Shown here: positions 8,544-17,819 of the stretch, one piece after another
Numbering within the stretch: the first letter of the stretch is position 1
How the letters are laid out: every line of letters starts with the position of its first letter
Assembly (NCBI RefSeq): GCF_018863395.1
Contig: NZ_JAHKRR010000005.1
Location: forward strand, 185,109 to 249,108
Direction: 5' to 3'
DNA length: 64,000 bases
DNA from: Sinomicrobium weinanense
GTDB lineage: Bacteria; Bacteroidota; Bacteroidia; Flavobacteriales; Flavobacteriaceae
Position numbers and translations under genes: made by a program
Notes under the pieces: generated by a model
Databases searched by the model: none
What the model saw: only the letters and a program-made list of their open reading frames with translations
Told to the model about the DNA's origin: nothing

Positions 8544-8551
8544 CAAAGTTA
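8544..8551 (-). promoter_or_regulatory. -7 box (TAACTTTG) for the carbonic anhydrase gene
   Basis: Minus-strand match to TAnnTTTG, 21 nt upstream of the ATG at 8522. Confidence 0.5.
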
Positions 8552-8665
8552 CGAAGATTTGTTGCCAGTTGCCGGTTCCAAGTTTGCCTGTTTAGGACCG
8601 ATCATCCCTGGCATGCAAATCTCACCTCTCACCTTCTCACCTTCTCACATCTAAAATCTTATCCG

Positions 8666-8673
8666 TACCTTTG
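8666..8673 (+). promoter_or_regulatory. -7 box (TACCTTTG) for the NifU-like gene
   Basis: Match to TAnnTTTG, 18 nt before the ATG at 8692. Its position argues against an upstream TTG start at 8671, which would lie inside the box. Confidence 0.55.
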
Positions 8674-8691
8674 CATAAAAAATTGGCAATC

Positions 8692-9597
8692 ATGGAAAAG
8701 ACCACTATAAAAATACAGCCTACCAACAATCCGGCTATTATAAAGTTCGAGGCCAGCAGGTTCCTTCTCGAACAACAGAGCTATGAATACAAGAACATCG
8801 ATGAGGCCCGGAATTCTCCCCTGGCACAACAGCTGTTCTACCTGCCTTTTGTAAAGACCGTGTTTATTTCCGGAAACTTTGTAGCGGTAGAGCGATATAA
8901 TATTGTAGAATGGGAAGAGGTGCAGGCCGAAATAGCCGACCAGATAGAACATTACCTGAACAGCGGACAACCTGTGGTCAAAGTGGAAGAAAAAGAGCAG
9001 AAACTGCCCTATACCATCTATGCAGAAAGCACTCCCAACCCGGCGGTAATGAAATTCGTGGCCAACAAAAAGCTGGTAGACTCCATTTTTGAATTCAAGA
9101 ATATCGATGAGGCCAAGGATGCGCCTATCGCCCAGGCCCTGTTCCATTTTCCGTTTGTCAAGGAGGTATTCCTCGACGAGAATTACATCTCTATCACCAA
9201 ATACGATATTGCAGACTGGAACGACATCACCATGGAGCTCCGGGAATATATCTGGGTGTACCTCGAAGAAGGCAAAACGATCGTTGCTGAAGGCATCAAA
9301 GAACAAAAGACCAATAAAAACACGATAGCCAGCCCGCAACATTCCGAAAACCTCGGGGAGACCTCCAAACAGATCATAGATATCATCGAGGAATACATAA
9401 AACCCGCAGTGGCCAGTGATGGTGGTAACATCTTGTTTGAATCTTATGACGAGAACGATAAAACCGTAAAACTGATATTACAGGGCGCATGCAGCGGATG
9501 CCCTTCTTCGACCTTTACGCTCAAAAATGGTATAGAGACCATGCTTAAAGAGATGCTTCACGACAAGGTAAACGAAGTTGTAGCCATAAACGGATAA
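8692..9597 (+). CDS. NifU-like Fe-S scaffold with duplicated Nfu_N domain
   Basis: A 301-residue protein with two consecutive Nfu_N domains followed by a NifU C-terminal domain. The first N domain covers about residues 4-85 (Pro-Thr-Asn-Asn-Pro-Ala-Ile-Ile-Lys-Phe) and the second about 105-195 (Ser-Thr-Pro-Asn-Pro-Ala-Val-Met-Lys-Phe); both contain NIDEA near their middle. The C-terminal domain has CSGCPSS near residue 265, whose two Cys hold a 4Fe-4S cluster at the dimer interface. It is expected to carry clusters to target proteins in the cytoplasm. Ordinary Nfu proteins have one N domain. ATG at 8692 is chosen because the -7 box lies just upstream. Confidence 0.9.
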   Translation: MEKTTIKIQPTNNPAIIKFEASRFLLEQQSYEYKNIDEARNSPLAQQLFYLPFVKTVFISGNFVAVERYNIVEWEEVQAEIADQIEHYLNSGQPVVKVEEKEQKLPYTIYAESTPNPAVMKFVANKKLVDSIFEFKNIDEAKDAPIAQALFHFPFVKEVFLDENYISITKYDIADWNDITMELREYIWVYLEEGKTIVAEGIKEQKTNKNTIASPQHSENLGETSKQIIDIIEEYIKPAVASDGGNILFESYDENDKTVKLILQGACSGCPSSTFTLKNGIETMLKEMLHDKVNEVVAING

Positions 9598-9633
9598 TTT
9601 TTCTGACTTTCGTACGTTAGTATAGCAATACGA

Positions 9634-9700
9634 AAATCCCAAATTTCAAACCAATAACGGATTACTCCTTTTGGCCCCTGAAATTTGGGATTTATTTTTT
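9634..9700 (+). terminator. Terminator after the NifU-like gene
   Basis: Perfect 15-bp inverted repeat (9634-9648 and 9679-9693, built on aaatcccaaattt) with a 30-nt loop and a following T-rich run to 9700. The loop is long for a terminator but stem and T run fit. Confidence 0.6.
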
Positions 9701-9760
9701 TCGATCAACCGGAGGGTTATTAAAAAAGATTGCTGGGAGCTTGATCCGACTTTGTCGGAA

Positions 9761-9807
9761 AGATTGAATAAGATTGAGCACGAATTAAGATCAATCTCAT
9801 TCAATCT
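9761..9807. repeat. 17-bp inverted repeat before the phosphate transporter 3' end
   Basis: agattgaataagattga (9761-9777) and tcaatctcattcaatct (9791-9807) pair with 16 of 17 matches around a 13-nt loop. A smaller hairpin, ccgac/gtcgg, lies at 9747-9759. No U run follows on either strand, so termination is uncertain. Confidence 0.55.
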
Positions 9808-9820
9808 CTTATAACTTCTC

Positions 9821-12091
9821 CTATAAAACCGGGAACGCTTTTTCCTTGACTTCCTTATAATCCTGATAGAAATCCCGGAAGAGTTCCAGCAGGTTCATGC
9901 TGGCTGTGATCAGGTCTTTGGTTTCCAGTAGCAGGCCGAAGTACAGCTTGGTGTTCTTAGGGCTGGTTTCCGTAGTACGGATACGGTCTATCTGCTTCTG
10001 GATAAGGTTGGAAACCCGGTCAAACAACTCCTGTTTTTCTTCCAGTATCGTATCGATGTCTCCAAACGACTCCTTGTCGAAGGTATATTTTATCTTGTCG
10101 AACAATACCTGCAGGTCATTGTCTATGCTTTTCAGGTCCCTGATCTGGTTAAACTTCAGGTTTTTGTGATTATTGTTGACGTGTGAATAACTGTTTTTTA
10201 CGATATACCCTATGGACTGTACCATATCCTGCAGGTTATCGAGCATAAGGATATAGAACTTACTCGCTTCAATGGAAGACTCGTCGAGCGATTTGATGAA
10301 ATAGAACAGTTCGCCCTTCAGTTCATCTACCTCATCTTCCAATTTCCTGAGGGTCTTTTTGTTTTTCTTCAGCTTTTTGAGCTCCTGTAAGCCCAGGTTA
10401 TCCACCACCTCGCTATACAGCTTATTGGTCTTTCCGATCACTTTGGAGATATGGTGCGAACTGTCATTGACGATCTCATGTATGGTAATGATGTCTTCGG
10501 TACGGAGCTTTCGTTTCTCTTCTTCTTCTTTGGCTTTCCTTGCATGTATCCTGGCACTGCGGTACAGAAGCACGGCTGCAACGATCAACAGTCCGACAAA
10601 AGCAACTGTTCCCCCTATACTGAGAAGATAGGCAATAACGGCAGCAGAGATAAAAGCAACGATGGCCGTGAGAAACCAGCCCCCGATTACATTAAATACA
10701 CCGGCCACCCGGTATACTGCACTTTCCCTGTCCCAGGCACGGTCTGCAAAAGAGCTACCCATAGCCACCATAAAGGTCACATAGGTAGTGGAAAGCGGAA
10801 GTTTAAGGGATGTACCTATCGATATCAGGATACTGGCCACCATAAGGTTTACCGAAGCCCTTACCATATCAAAGGCGGGAGCATCTTTTTTCTTCCGTTT
10901 TACCTCGGGTTGTTCAAATTGTTTGTCTATTTTGAGTTGTACGGATTTGGGAAGGAAGTAATTAATCCCGATCCCGGCATATACCGAAGTCCTTACAATA
11001 AACCTCGACAGGGCATTGGGAGAAAATTTTTCTGCACCGTCTCCCTGCCTGGACAGGTCTACCCCGGTGGCCACCACATCACGTGCCTTTTTGGATGTCC
11101 AGAGGGTGATCACCATGACGATCCCGGCAAACAACAGAAAATAAAAAGGCGCCACGATCTCATTGCTGGCCAGTCCTCCCATGGTATACGAATCGGCAGA
11201 CATACCGGAGCCCGAAAATAATTCGTAAGACTGGAATGCTGCGATCGGCACTCCGATAAAGTTTACCAGGTCGTTCCCGGCAAAGGCCATCGCCAGGGCA
11301 AAAGTTCCTATGATAATAATAAGTCTGAGGATATTGACCTTAAAGACACTCATAAGTAACTGTGCGAGCCCTGTCCACAGTACAAAACTTATTCCGATAA
11401 TCGTCCACTGATGTTCTTTGATCCAGTTGTAGTTTTCGGCAGAAATAAAAGAAACGCTTTTCAGGCCCTTGATCAGTATAAAAAAGGTAATAGCTGTAAT
11501 AGCCAGTCCGCCGAAGATCGCACCAATATACTTTACCTTTTTTTCAAAGTGGAATGTAAAAAACAATCTCGATATATACTGCACTATGGCTCCCAGCGTA
11601 AAGGACAGGGCCACCGACAATAAAATGCTCACGACGATCTGCGTGGCTTTGGTGGTATTGATATAGCTTCCCAGGGTAGCCAGGTCGCCATCCTGCACCA
11701 GTATCTTATATATAGCAAGGCACACTGCCGCTCCCAAAAGCTCAAAAACAATGGAGACTGTTGTGGAAGTCGGCAATCCAATGGAGTTAAAGACATCCAG
11801 CAGAAGTATATCCGCGATCATCACTGCCATGAAAATAATCATGACCTCGTTGAACGTAAACATACTGGGAACAAATATCCCACTACGCGCTATTTCCATC
11901 ATTCCACTGGAAAACAATGCCCCGAAAGCTATCCCCGCACTGGCGACGATCATAATGGTCCGGAGCGGAACCGCCTTTGAACCTATGGCTGAATTCAAAA
12001 AGTTAACCGCATCATTACTGACTCCTACGACCAAATCTGTTATTGCCAACAGCGCCAGGGCTATTAGCATTACCATATACACCTGTTCCAT
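9821..12091 (-). CDS. PiT-family inorganic phosphate transporter with long cytosolic tail
   Basis: A 756-residue protein. The N-terminal part has about a dozen membrane helices in two related halves carrying the PiT signature as GVSNDAVNF (about 23-31) and AGNDLVNF in the second half. This is low-affinity phosphate (or metal-phosphate) uptake driven by cations. From about residue 520 the chain becomes soluble, rich in Lys/Glu and predicted helical, like the PhoU/DUF47 tail found on Bacteroidota PiT proteins. The gene stands alone between a terminator region and dodecin and is transcribed away from dodecin. Start MEQVYMVMLIALAL leads directly into the first helix. Confidence 0.9.
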   Translation of the reverse strand: MEQVYMVMLIALALLAITDLVVGVSNDAVNFLNSAIGSKAVPLRTIMIVASAGIAFGALFSSGMMEIARSGIFVPSMFTFNEVMIIFMAVMIADILLLDVFNSIGLPTSTTVSIVFELLGAAVCLAIYKILVQDGDLATLGSYINTTKATQIVVSILLSVALSFTLGAIVQYISRLFFTFHFEKKVKYIGAIFGGLAITAITFFILIKGLKSVSFISAENYNWIKEHQWTIIGISFVLWTGLAQLLMSVFKVNILRLIIIIGTFALAMAFAGNDLVNFIGVPIAAFQSYELFSGSGMSADSYTMGGLASNEIVAPFYFLLFAGIVMVITLWTSKKARDVVATGVDLSRQGDGAEKFSPNALSRFIVRTSVYAGIGINYFLPKSVQLKIDKQFEQPEVKRKKKDAPAFDMVRASVNLMVASILISIGTSLKLPLSTTYVTFMVAMGSSFADRAWDRESAVYRVAGVFNVIGGWFLTAIVAFISAAVIAYLLSIGGTVAFVGLLIVAAVLLYRSARIHARKAKEEEEKRKLRTEDIITIHEIVNDSSHHISKVIGKTNKLYSEVVDNLGLQELKKLKKNKKTLRKLEDEVDELKGELFYFIKSLDESSIEASKFYILMLDNLQDMVQSIGYIVKNSYSHVNNNHKNLKFNQIRDLKSIDNDLQVLFDKIKYTFDKESFGDIDTILEEKQELFDRVSNLIQKQIDRIRTTETSPKNTKLYFGLLLETKDLITASMNLLELFRDFYQDYKEVKEKAFPVL

Positions 12092-12274
12092 ACGTATTCT
12101 TTACAGACGCAAAAGTCTGCTAACTTAATTAAAATAAGGTTAACTTAATGTTACCAAAATATTATGCAGACGTTTATAACGGTTTCTTAATCTACAATTT
12201 AAGCAAATTTATTTTAATAATGTAATCAAATTCCTTATATTTATGACTGTTAAACATTTATAAAATCATGGGTT

Positions 12275-12475
12275 ATGGCAGTTTTAAAGGTAATAGAATT
12301 AATGTCAAATTCTTCAGAAAGTTGGGAAGATGCCACACAAAAGGCCGTGAGTCAGGCTTCTAAGACTATTAAAAATATAAAATCCGTTTATGTACAAGAC
12401 CAAAGTGCTATGGTAAGCGGCGATCGGGTAACGGAATACCGGGTGAATGTAAAGATCACTTTCGAAGTAGAGTAA
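12275..12475 (+). CDS. Dodecin
   Basis: A 66-residue protein with the dodecin fold sequence: VxKVIELMSNSSESWEDATQ, a conserved helix (about 19-36), then SVYVQDQSAMV and the last strand VNVKITFEVE. Dodecins form hollow dodecamers that bind flavins (or CoA) and buffer free flavin in the cytoplasm. The length is exactly typical. Transcription is divergent from the phosphate transporter and ends at the terminator at 12547. Confidence 0.93.
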   Translation: MAVLKVIELMSNSSESWEDATQKAVSQASKTIKNIKSVYVQDQSAMVSGDRVTEYRVNVKITFEVE

Positions 12476-12546
12476 GGATATCCCGGCATTCCCCCTTCCG
12501 CTGTAAATTCATAAACTTATTTTAATTAAGTGTTTGAGTTGTTATG

Positions 12547-12577
12547 GGCGTTTCAAAAATTTTGGAACGCCTTTTTT
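12547..12577 (+). terminator. Terminator after dodecin
   Basis: A stem ggcgtttcaaaa/ttttggaacgcc (one G-U pair) followed by seven pyrimidines, mostly T, ending at 12577. It lies well before the next start codon and argues against a start of the following gene at 12534. Confidence 0.85.
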
Positions 12578-12581
12578 ATCC

Positions 12582-12589
12582 TATCTTTG
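12582..12589 (+). promoter_or_regulatory. -7 box (TATCTTTG) for the DUF255 gene
   Basis: Match to TAnnTTTG immediately after the dodecin terminator and 92 nt before the ATG at 12681. Confidence 0.55.
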
Positions 12590-12680
12590 GAAGAAAAACA
12601 CACAGCACGCAGAAGGCTTCCCTTTGCATTTTCTCATCTCTTCTGCTTTGCTAAAGTGCAATGGCCAAAACACCAAGGAA

Positions 12681-14723
12681 ATGTCACAACCACAAGCTAA
12701 TGACCTGATCCGTGAAACCAGTCCTTACCTGTTGCAGCACGCATACAATCCGGTGGACTGGAAACCCTGGAAACCGGAAATCCTGGACAGGGCCCGGAAG
12801 GAAGGTAAACTCCTGGTGATAAGTATCGGCTATGCGGCCTGCCACTGGTGCCATGTTATGGAAAAAGAGAGCTTTGAAGATCCCGAAACCGCTGTTGTGA
12901 TGAACGGGGATTTTATCAGCATCAAGGTAGACCGGGAAGAAAGGCCGGATGTAGACCAGGTATACATGAATGCCGTGCAGCTCATGACCGGACAGGGCGG
13001 ATGGCCCCTCAATATCGTGGCACTACCCGACGGCAGGCCGGTATGGGGCGGAACTTATTTCCCGAAAGCGAGATGGATCGCTTCCCTGCAACACATACAG
13101 AAACTCTACGAAAAACAGCCCGAAAAGCTCCGGGAATATGCCGACAACATGGAAAAAGGCCTGCAAAGCCTTGAGACCGTTATCCCGGACACAAACAGGC
13201 CTCTTTTCTCCGCTAAACAGGTGCAACATTCGGTAAACCGGTGGAAGGATCATTTAGACAGGTCTTACGGTGGGCCCAGGCAGGCACCTAAATTTATGAT
13301 GCCGTCCAATTTCCTTTTTCTCCTGCATTACGCCTTTCAGTATGAGGATACAGAGATCATGGAATACATAAACCTCAGCCTGACCAAAATAGCCTATGGC
13401 GGAGTTTATGACCATGTGGGCGGAGGGTTCTCCCGTTATTCCGTAGATGCCAAATGGCATGTTCCTCATTTCGAAAAGATGCTGTACGACAACGGGCAAC
13501 TGGTAAGCCTGTATGCAAATGCCTATGCCGTCACAGGCAAGGCACTGTACAGGAACGTGGTCTACGAGACCCTCACCTTTATAGAACGGGAACTGATGCA
13601 CGACGAAGGGGCTTTTTATTCCTCCCTGGATGCCGACAGTCAAAACGAAAAGGGAATACAGGAGGAAGGCGCTTTTTACGTTTGGAAAAAGGACGAATTG
13701 CAACAGTTACTAAAGCACGATTTTCCATGCTTCAGGGATTATTACAACATTAACAGCTACGGCCTGTGGGAAGGGCAGAACTACGTCCTGATCCGGAAAG
13801 ATCATGAGAAGGAAGTTGCAGAAAAGCACGGCATCACCACCGCTGCACTGTCCGAAAAAATTGTGATGTGGAAATCGCTGCTCCTGGAAAAAAGGGAAGA
13901 AAGGCCGCGCCCCCGCCTGGACGACAAAATACTTACTTCGTGGAATGCCCTTATGCTAAAAGGATATGTAGACGCATATAAAACCTTCGGGGAACCTTCC
14001 TTTCTCGACACCGCCCTGAAAAACGCCCGGTTTATCACGGAAAAACAACTACGGCCCGACGGAGGACTGAATCGCAATTACAAAAACGGAAAAAGCAATA
14101 TCAACGCCTACCTGGAAGATTATGCCGCCGTTACAGATGCTTTCCTGGCCCTGCACGAAGTTACCCTTGACGAACACTGGCTCATCACTGCCCGAAACCT
14201 GACCGATTACACCTTTGAACATTTTTACGACTGCACCAGCCACATGTTTTTCTTTACTTCCAACGAAGATAAAAGCCTTGTTACCCGGAGTATTGAAAGG
14301 TCGGACAATGTGATCCCCGCCTCCAATTCCGTGATGGCTAAAAACCTCTTTGTACTGGCTCATCATTTTGACGATAAGAAATACGCGGAAACCGCCGAAC
14401 AAATGTTACACAATATGATACCGGGAACGAAGGAACACCCTTCCTTCCACTCCAACTGGCTCGACCTGATGCTACGCTATACCCATCAATATCACGAAGT
14501 GGCCATCTCGGGAAAAGATGCACTGAAAAAAGCAAAAAAAATTAATCGCTATTTTCTTCCGAATAAGCTCATTACCGGTGCAACAGGAGCTTCTTCCCTG
14601 CCTTTATTGCAAAACAGATTTGTAGATAACAAAACACTTATTTATGTTTGTGTAGATTTTTCCTGCAAACTCCCCGTCGAAAAGGTTAGCGACGCCTTAC
14701 CCCAGCTAAAAGATGACCGCTAA
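12681..14723 (+). CDS. Thioredoxin-fold DUF255 protein (YyaL/SPATA20 family)
   Basis: A 680-residue cytosolic protein. The N-terminal thioredoxin-like domain (about 1-165) holds the NPVDWKPW motif, the ACHWCHVM motif with a CxxC pair (about 51-58) and GQGGWPLN. The rest is an alpha/alpha-toroid with PHFEKMLYDN, typical of the six-hairpin glycosidase-like domain. Family members include bacterial YyaL and human SPATA20; their reaction is not established. I chose ATG 12681 because upstream in-frame codons cross a terminator and a promoter box and do not resemble the family. MscS follows 88 nt later. Confidence 0.88.
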   Translation: MSQPQANDLIRETSPYLLQHAYNPVDWKPWKPEILDRARKEGKLLVISIGYAACHWCHVMEKESFEDPETAVVMNGDFISIKVDREERPDVDQVYMNAVQLMTGQGGWPLNIVALPDGRPVWGGTYFPKARWIASLQHIQKLYEKQPEKLREYADNMEKGLQSLETVIPDTNRPLFSAKQVQHSVNRWKDHLDRSYGGPRQAPKFMMPSNFLFLLHYAFQYEDTEIMEYINLSLTKIAYGGVYDHVGGGFSRYSVDAKWHVPHFEKMLYDNGQLVSLYANAYAVTGKALYRNVVYETLTFIERELMHDEGAFYSSLDADSQNEKGIQEEGAFYVWKKDELQQLLKHDFPCFRDYYNINSYGLWEGQNYVLIRKDHEKEVAEKHGITTAALSEKIVMWKSLLLEKREERPRPRLDDKILTSWNALMLKGYVDAYKTFGEPSFLDTALKNARFITEKQLRPDGGLNRNYKNGKSNINAYLEDYAAVTDAFLALHEVTLDEHWLITARNLTDYTFEHFYDCTSHMFFFTSNEDKSLVTRSIERSDNVIPASNSVMAKNLFVLAHHFDDKKYAETAEQMLHNMIPGTKEHPSFHSNWLDLMLRYTHQYHEVAISGKDALKKAKKINRYFLPNKLITGATGASSLPLLQNRFVDNKTLIYVCVDFSCKLPVEKVSDALPQLKDDR

Positions 14724-14811
14724 AGGGAGAAAAACAACGGCAACCCCATAAACGAAATTTAAATTCCCCAAATAATGAACAGTAACAACAACCCTTAAAT
14801 ACATTAATACT

Positions 14812-15636
14812 ATGGAAGATTATTTAAACCAAGGAATTTCAATGCTGGTCGACTACGCACCAAAGGTACTGGGCGCCATTGTAACCATTATCATTGGTTT
14901 CTGGATCGCGAGAGTACTTTCCGGTTACGTGAGAAAGCAACTGGAGAAGAGGAATGCAGACCCTTCCCTGACTCCGTTCCTGACCTCTATGGTCCTTATT
15001 CTTATCAAGGTATTGGTTCTGCTAAGTGCGGCAGCACTATTTGGCCTTGAAGTCACTTCTTTTGTTGCCATTTTCGGTGCACTCGCATTTGCTGTGGGCA
15101 TGGCACTTCAGGGCAACCTGAGCCACATGGCGGCGGGAATCCTCATTCTCTTCTTCAAACCTTTTAAGGTTGGGGATTTTATCGTTACCAACGGATATTC
15201 CGGAACTGTCAAGGAAATCCAAATATTTACCACCATCCTTACTACGCTGGACAACAGGATCATTATCATACCCAACGGGTCTATAACCAGTGGACCGTTA
15301 GAGAACCTCACGGCCAACCCCGTGCGTAAAGTACCCATGACCTTCGGTATCGGGTACCCGGACAATATAGACAAAGCAAGGGAAGTTATAAAAAGAGTAG
15401 CGGACGAGTGCCCTTATATAGACCATAATAAACCTGTGGACATTCTTATTTCGGAACTTGCGGACAGTTCGGTAAATTTTGCGGTACGCCCATGGTGTAA
15501 GACCGAAGATTTCTGGAATGTACATTTCTATATGCAGGAAAACATCAAAAAGGCATTTGACAACGAAGGTATCGGCATTCCGTTCCCGCAACGGGATATT
15601 CATGTGTATAATCACAATCAGGAAGCCAACGCTTAA
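14812..15636 (+). CDS. mscS: Small mechanosensitive channel (MscS family)
   Basis: A 274-residue membrane protein with three predicted helices: about 15-38, 60-80 and the pore helix at about 82-115. The pore helix shows the Gly/Ala-rich face FVAIFGALAFAVGMALQGNL followed by the KPFKVGDFI turn, the strongest signature of MscS. The remaining residues form the cytosolic beta and alpha/beta vestibule. It opens under membrane tension to release solutes after hypo-osmotic shock. It ends 5 nt from the convergent tsaB stop. Confidence 0.92.
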   Translation: MEDYLNQGISMLVDYAPKVLGAIVTIIIGFWIARVLSGYVRKQLEKRNADPSLTPFLTSMVLILIKVLVLLSAAALFGLEVTSFVAIFGALAFAVGMALQGNLSHMAAGILILFFKPFKVGDFIVTNGYSGTVKEIQIFTTILTTLDNRIIIIPNGSITSGPLENLTANPVRKVPMTFGIGYPDNIDKAREVIKRVADECPYIDHNKPVDILISELADSSVNFAVRPWCKTEDFWNVHFYMQENIKKAFDNEGIGIPFPQRDIHVYNHNQEANA

Positions 15637-15641
15637 AAACG

Positions 15642-16316
15642 TTATTTTTTCTTCTTGGTAGTTACGAAATCCTTGAGGTAATAAGGTTCAAAATAGGCGA
15701 CATCTTCAAAACCGCCTGTTTTGAACTTTTTTTCTGCCAGCACAGCCATCGTTATTGCAGACGGTGCTTCTGTTTTTTCCGGAAATACAGCATTGGAATG
15801 GGATATTACTTCCTTACACTTTTCTGCACCATTTCCTGTAAAATACACTTTTCCCCGATCCAGCCATTCCCGGAAGGAGCCTTCAGATACGATTTCAGCC
15901 CTGGTTTCCCGCAGCGGTTCATAATCCTTGCTATAAACAGCGGAATACACCTCCATACGCCTGGCATCCAGCAGGGGTAAAAGAACTCCCTCTTCTATCT
16001 TATACTTCGACGCCAATACCTGAAGGGTAGGCACCGCGATCAATGGCTTGTCCTGGGCATAACAAAGGCCTTTGGCCGTAGAAACACCTATGCGCAATCC
16101 TGTATACGAACCGGGGCCCATGCTTACGGCCACCGCATCTATATCCGGCACGTCAAGGGATGCCTCCGTCAGGACATCGCGAATAAAGACATGAAGGTTT
16201 TCCGAATGGGAGTAATTAACATCATTGTGTTCTTTCGCGGCCAGGGACATACCATCTTTGGCCAGGCAGACCGAACAGTTGGTCGTAGAGGTTTCAATAT
16301 TGAGAATAACAGCCAA
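15642..16316 (-). CDS. tsaB: TsaB, subunit of the tRNA t6A-forming complex
   Basis: A 224-residue member of the ASKHA-fold family. It begins AVILNIETSTTNCSVCL, contains HSENLHVFI and the motif VSMGPGSYTGLRIGVSTAKGLCYA (about 84-107). TsaB dimerises with TsaD and, with TsaE, transfers threonylcarbamoyl to A37 of ANN-decoding tRNAs in the cytoplasm. It is the last gene after the efflux operon on the minus strand but separated from it by an 80-bp gap holding a long hairpin, so it may have its own promoter. Confidence 0.92.
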   Translation of the reverse strand: MAVILNIETSTTNCSVCLAKDGMSLAAKEHNDVNYSHSENLHVFIRDVLTEASLDVPDIDAVAVSMGPGSYTGLRIGVSTAKGLCYAQDKPLIAVPTLQVLASKYKIEEGVLLPLLDARRMEVYSAVYSKDYEPLRETRAEIVSEGSFREWLDRGKVYFTGNGAEKCKEVISHSNAVFPEKTEAPSAITMAVLAEKKFKTGGFEDVAYFEPYYLKDFVTTKKKK

Positions 16317-16319
16317 TGC

Positions 16320-16390
16320 GATTTACGATTTTAGATTTTAGTGTTACGATTCCAGATCGGGTGCAAATCTAAAATCTAAAATCGTAAATC
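16320..16390. repeat. 22-bp perfect inverted repeat between TolC-like gene and tsaB
   Basis: 16320-16341 (gatttacgattttagattttag) is the exact reverse complement of 16369-16390, with a 27-nt loop. The arms are themselves made of a degenerate 'aaatctaaa' repeat. It fills the gap between the two genes and could be a dispersed palindromic element or a processing/termination hairpin; neither strand has a following U run. Confidence 0.75.
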
Positions 16391-16397
16391 CGAAATC

Positions 16398-17819
16398 TTA
16401 TAATTCATCCAGGGGAATACCGAAGTAGAATTCCAGCACTTTCAGTTTAAAGATATAGTCGTACTTGGTCCTTACAAGCTCTGCCTCGGCGTTGTCTACC
16501 CTGGCCTGGGCCTGGGCAAAATCGAAGCTGTTCATCAGCCCTACGTTAAAGCGTTCCCGGGCGTAGTTATAGGCTTCCCTTCTGGCTTCCAGAGCTTTTC
16601 CGGCTGCTTCATAGCTTTTATAGGAGGCACGGGTGTCGTTCCAGGCCTGGTGTACGGCATTGTCCAGGTCCAGCTTATCCTGTTCGAGCTGGTTTTTGCT
16701 CCTTTCCAGGTTTACCTGGCTCTTTTTCATAGTGTTCCTGGCCGAAAAACCGTTGAGAATGGGGATATTGAGTTGAAGCCCGTAGGAATGACCATCGTTC
16801 ATTGTCCATTGATCAAAGAAAGGCAGCGGGCCTCTAACCCCCATACGTTCGCGGGCGGTAACCACTTCTTCCTGGGTTGAGGGAACCACACCGATCGGTA
16901 CTATATCAAATTCTCCCGTACCCACCGATCTGTCCTGGTAGGAGATCCTGGTGTCATAACCGTAAAATGCCGACAATGTGGGCAACAGGGCTCCCTTTGC
17001 AATATCCAGGTCTTTCCGGGCCAGTTCTACATTGGCTTCCGAATATTTAATATCATTCCGAAAGGTCAATGCCTTTTGGTAAATACTTTTGGCGGAATGA
17101 TCCAGCACATCTGCTTCGGGCAGTACAAAATCTTCATCGGCCACATCGAAATTCTCATAATCATCGATCAGCAGCAACTGTGCCAGGGCAATCCTGGACA
17201 GCCTCAGTTCATTTTCGGCATTCACGATCTGTTGTTCCTGTGTGGCCGCGGTAGCTTCGATCTCCAGGAGATCGCCCTTGGGCACTACCCCCGACTCCAC
17301 CAGTTCCCTGGTCTTTTTAAGATCCTGTTCGGTAACGGCATACTGGGCCTTTGCTACTTCCAGGTTTTCCCTGCTAAAGAGCACCTGTAAATAACCATTG
17401 GCCACAGAAAGGGAAATATCGTCTTTCATATCTGCCAGTTTATAGCGATTGGCAAGGATATTCAGGTTGGCCCTTCGTAGGGTATTGACGTTCTGCAGCC
17501 CTTTAAAAATATCCACATTTATCACTCCCTGCGCGGATGTAAACTGAGTGGTCTGGTTTTCCAGTATCCCGGTGGTGATATTCTGGTTCAACCCGATATT
17601 CCAGGAGTGGGACACCCCTATTCTTGCCGTCGGAAGAAAATTACCTACCGCGCTTGATTTGTCGATCTCGGCATCCTCTGAATCCAGTTCGGTCTGCTTT
17701 ACATTTATATTGTGCTTTATGGCATAATCTATACAGGCCTTAAGTGTCCATTTTTTGGCCTGGGAATGTACAAGGCCGGCAGTTAAAAGGAAAGTTAGCA
17801 GTATTATTTTTGTTTTCAT
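16398..17819 (-). CDS. TolC-family outer-membrane efflux channel
   Basis: A 473-residue protein with a signal peptide (MKTKIILLTFLLTAGLVHS) and two repeats of long amphipathic helices and short strands, the OEP fold. Typical family landmarks are the LKACIDYAIKHNINVKQ start, repeated VANGYLQVLFSRENL-like segments, and FNVGLMNSFDFAQAQ near the C-terminus. Three copies form an outer-membrane barrel with a periplasmic tunnel. It is the last gene of the ABC efflux operon, 260 nt after the adaptor gene, which contains hairpins but no gene. Confidence 0.92.
   Translation of the reverse strand: MKTKIILLTFLLTAGLVHSQAKKWTLKACIDYAIKHNINVKQTELDSEDAEIDKSSAVGNFLPTARIGVSHSWNIGLNQNITTGILENQTTQFTSAQGVINVDIFKGLQNVNTLRRANLNILANRYKLADMKDDISLSVANGYLQVLFSRENLEVAKAQYAVTEQDLKKTRELVESGVVPKGDLLEIEATAATQEQQIVNAENELRLSRIALAQLLLIDDYENFDVADEDFVLPEADVLDHSAKSIYQKALTFRNDIKYSEANVELARKDLDIAKGALLPTLSAFYGYDTRISYQDRSVGTGEFDIVPIGVVPSTQEEVVTARERMGVRGPLPFFDQWTMNDGHSYGLQLNIPILNGFSARNTMKKSQVNLERSKNQLEQDKLDLDNAVHQAWNDTRASYKSYEAAGKALEARREAYNYARERFNVGLMNSFDFAQAQARVDNAEAELVRTKYDYIFKLKVLEFYFGIPLDEL

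Noticed and set aside
10451..11221. Long plus-strand frame inside the phosphate transporter gene
   Set aside because: It is the antisense shadow of a clear PiT coding sequence; composition rich in Tyr, His and Gly is typical of antisense translation.
12534..12680. 50-residue N-terminal extension of the DUF255 protein
   Set aside because: It would be translated across the dodecin terminator and a -7 promoter box and does not resemble the family.
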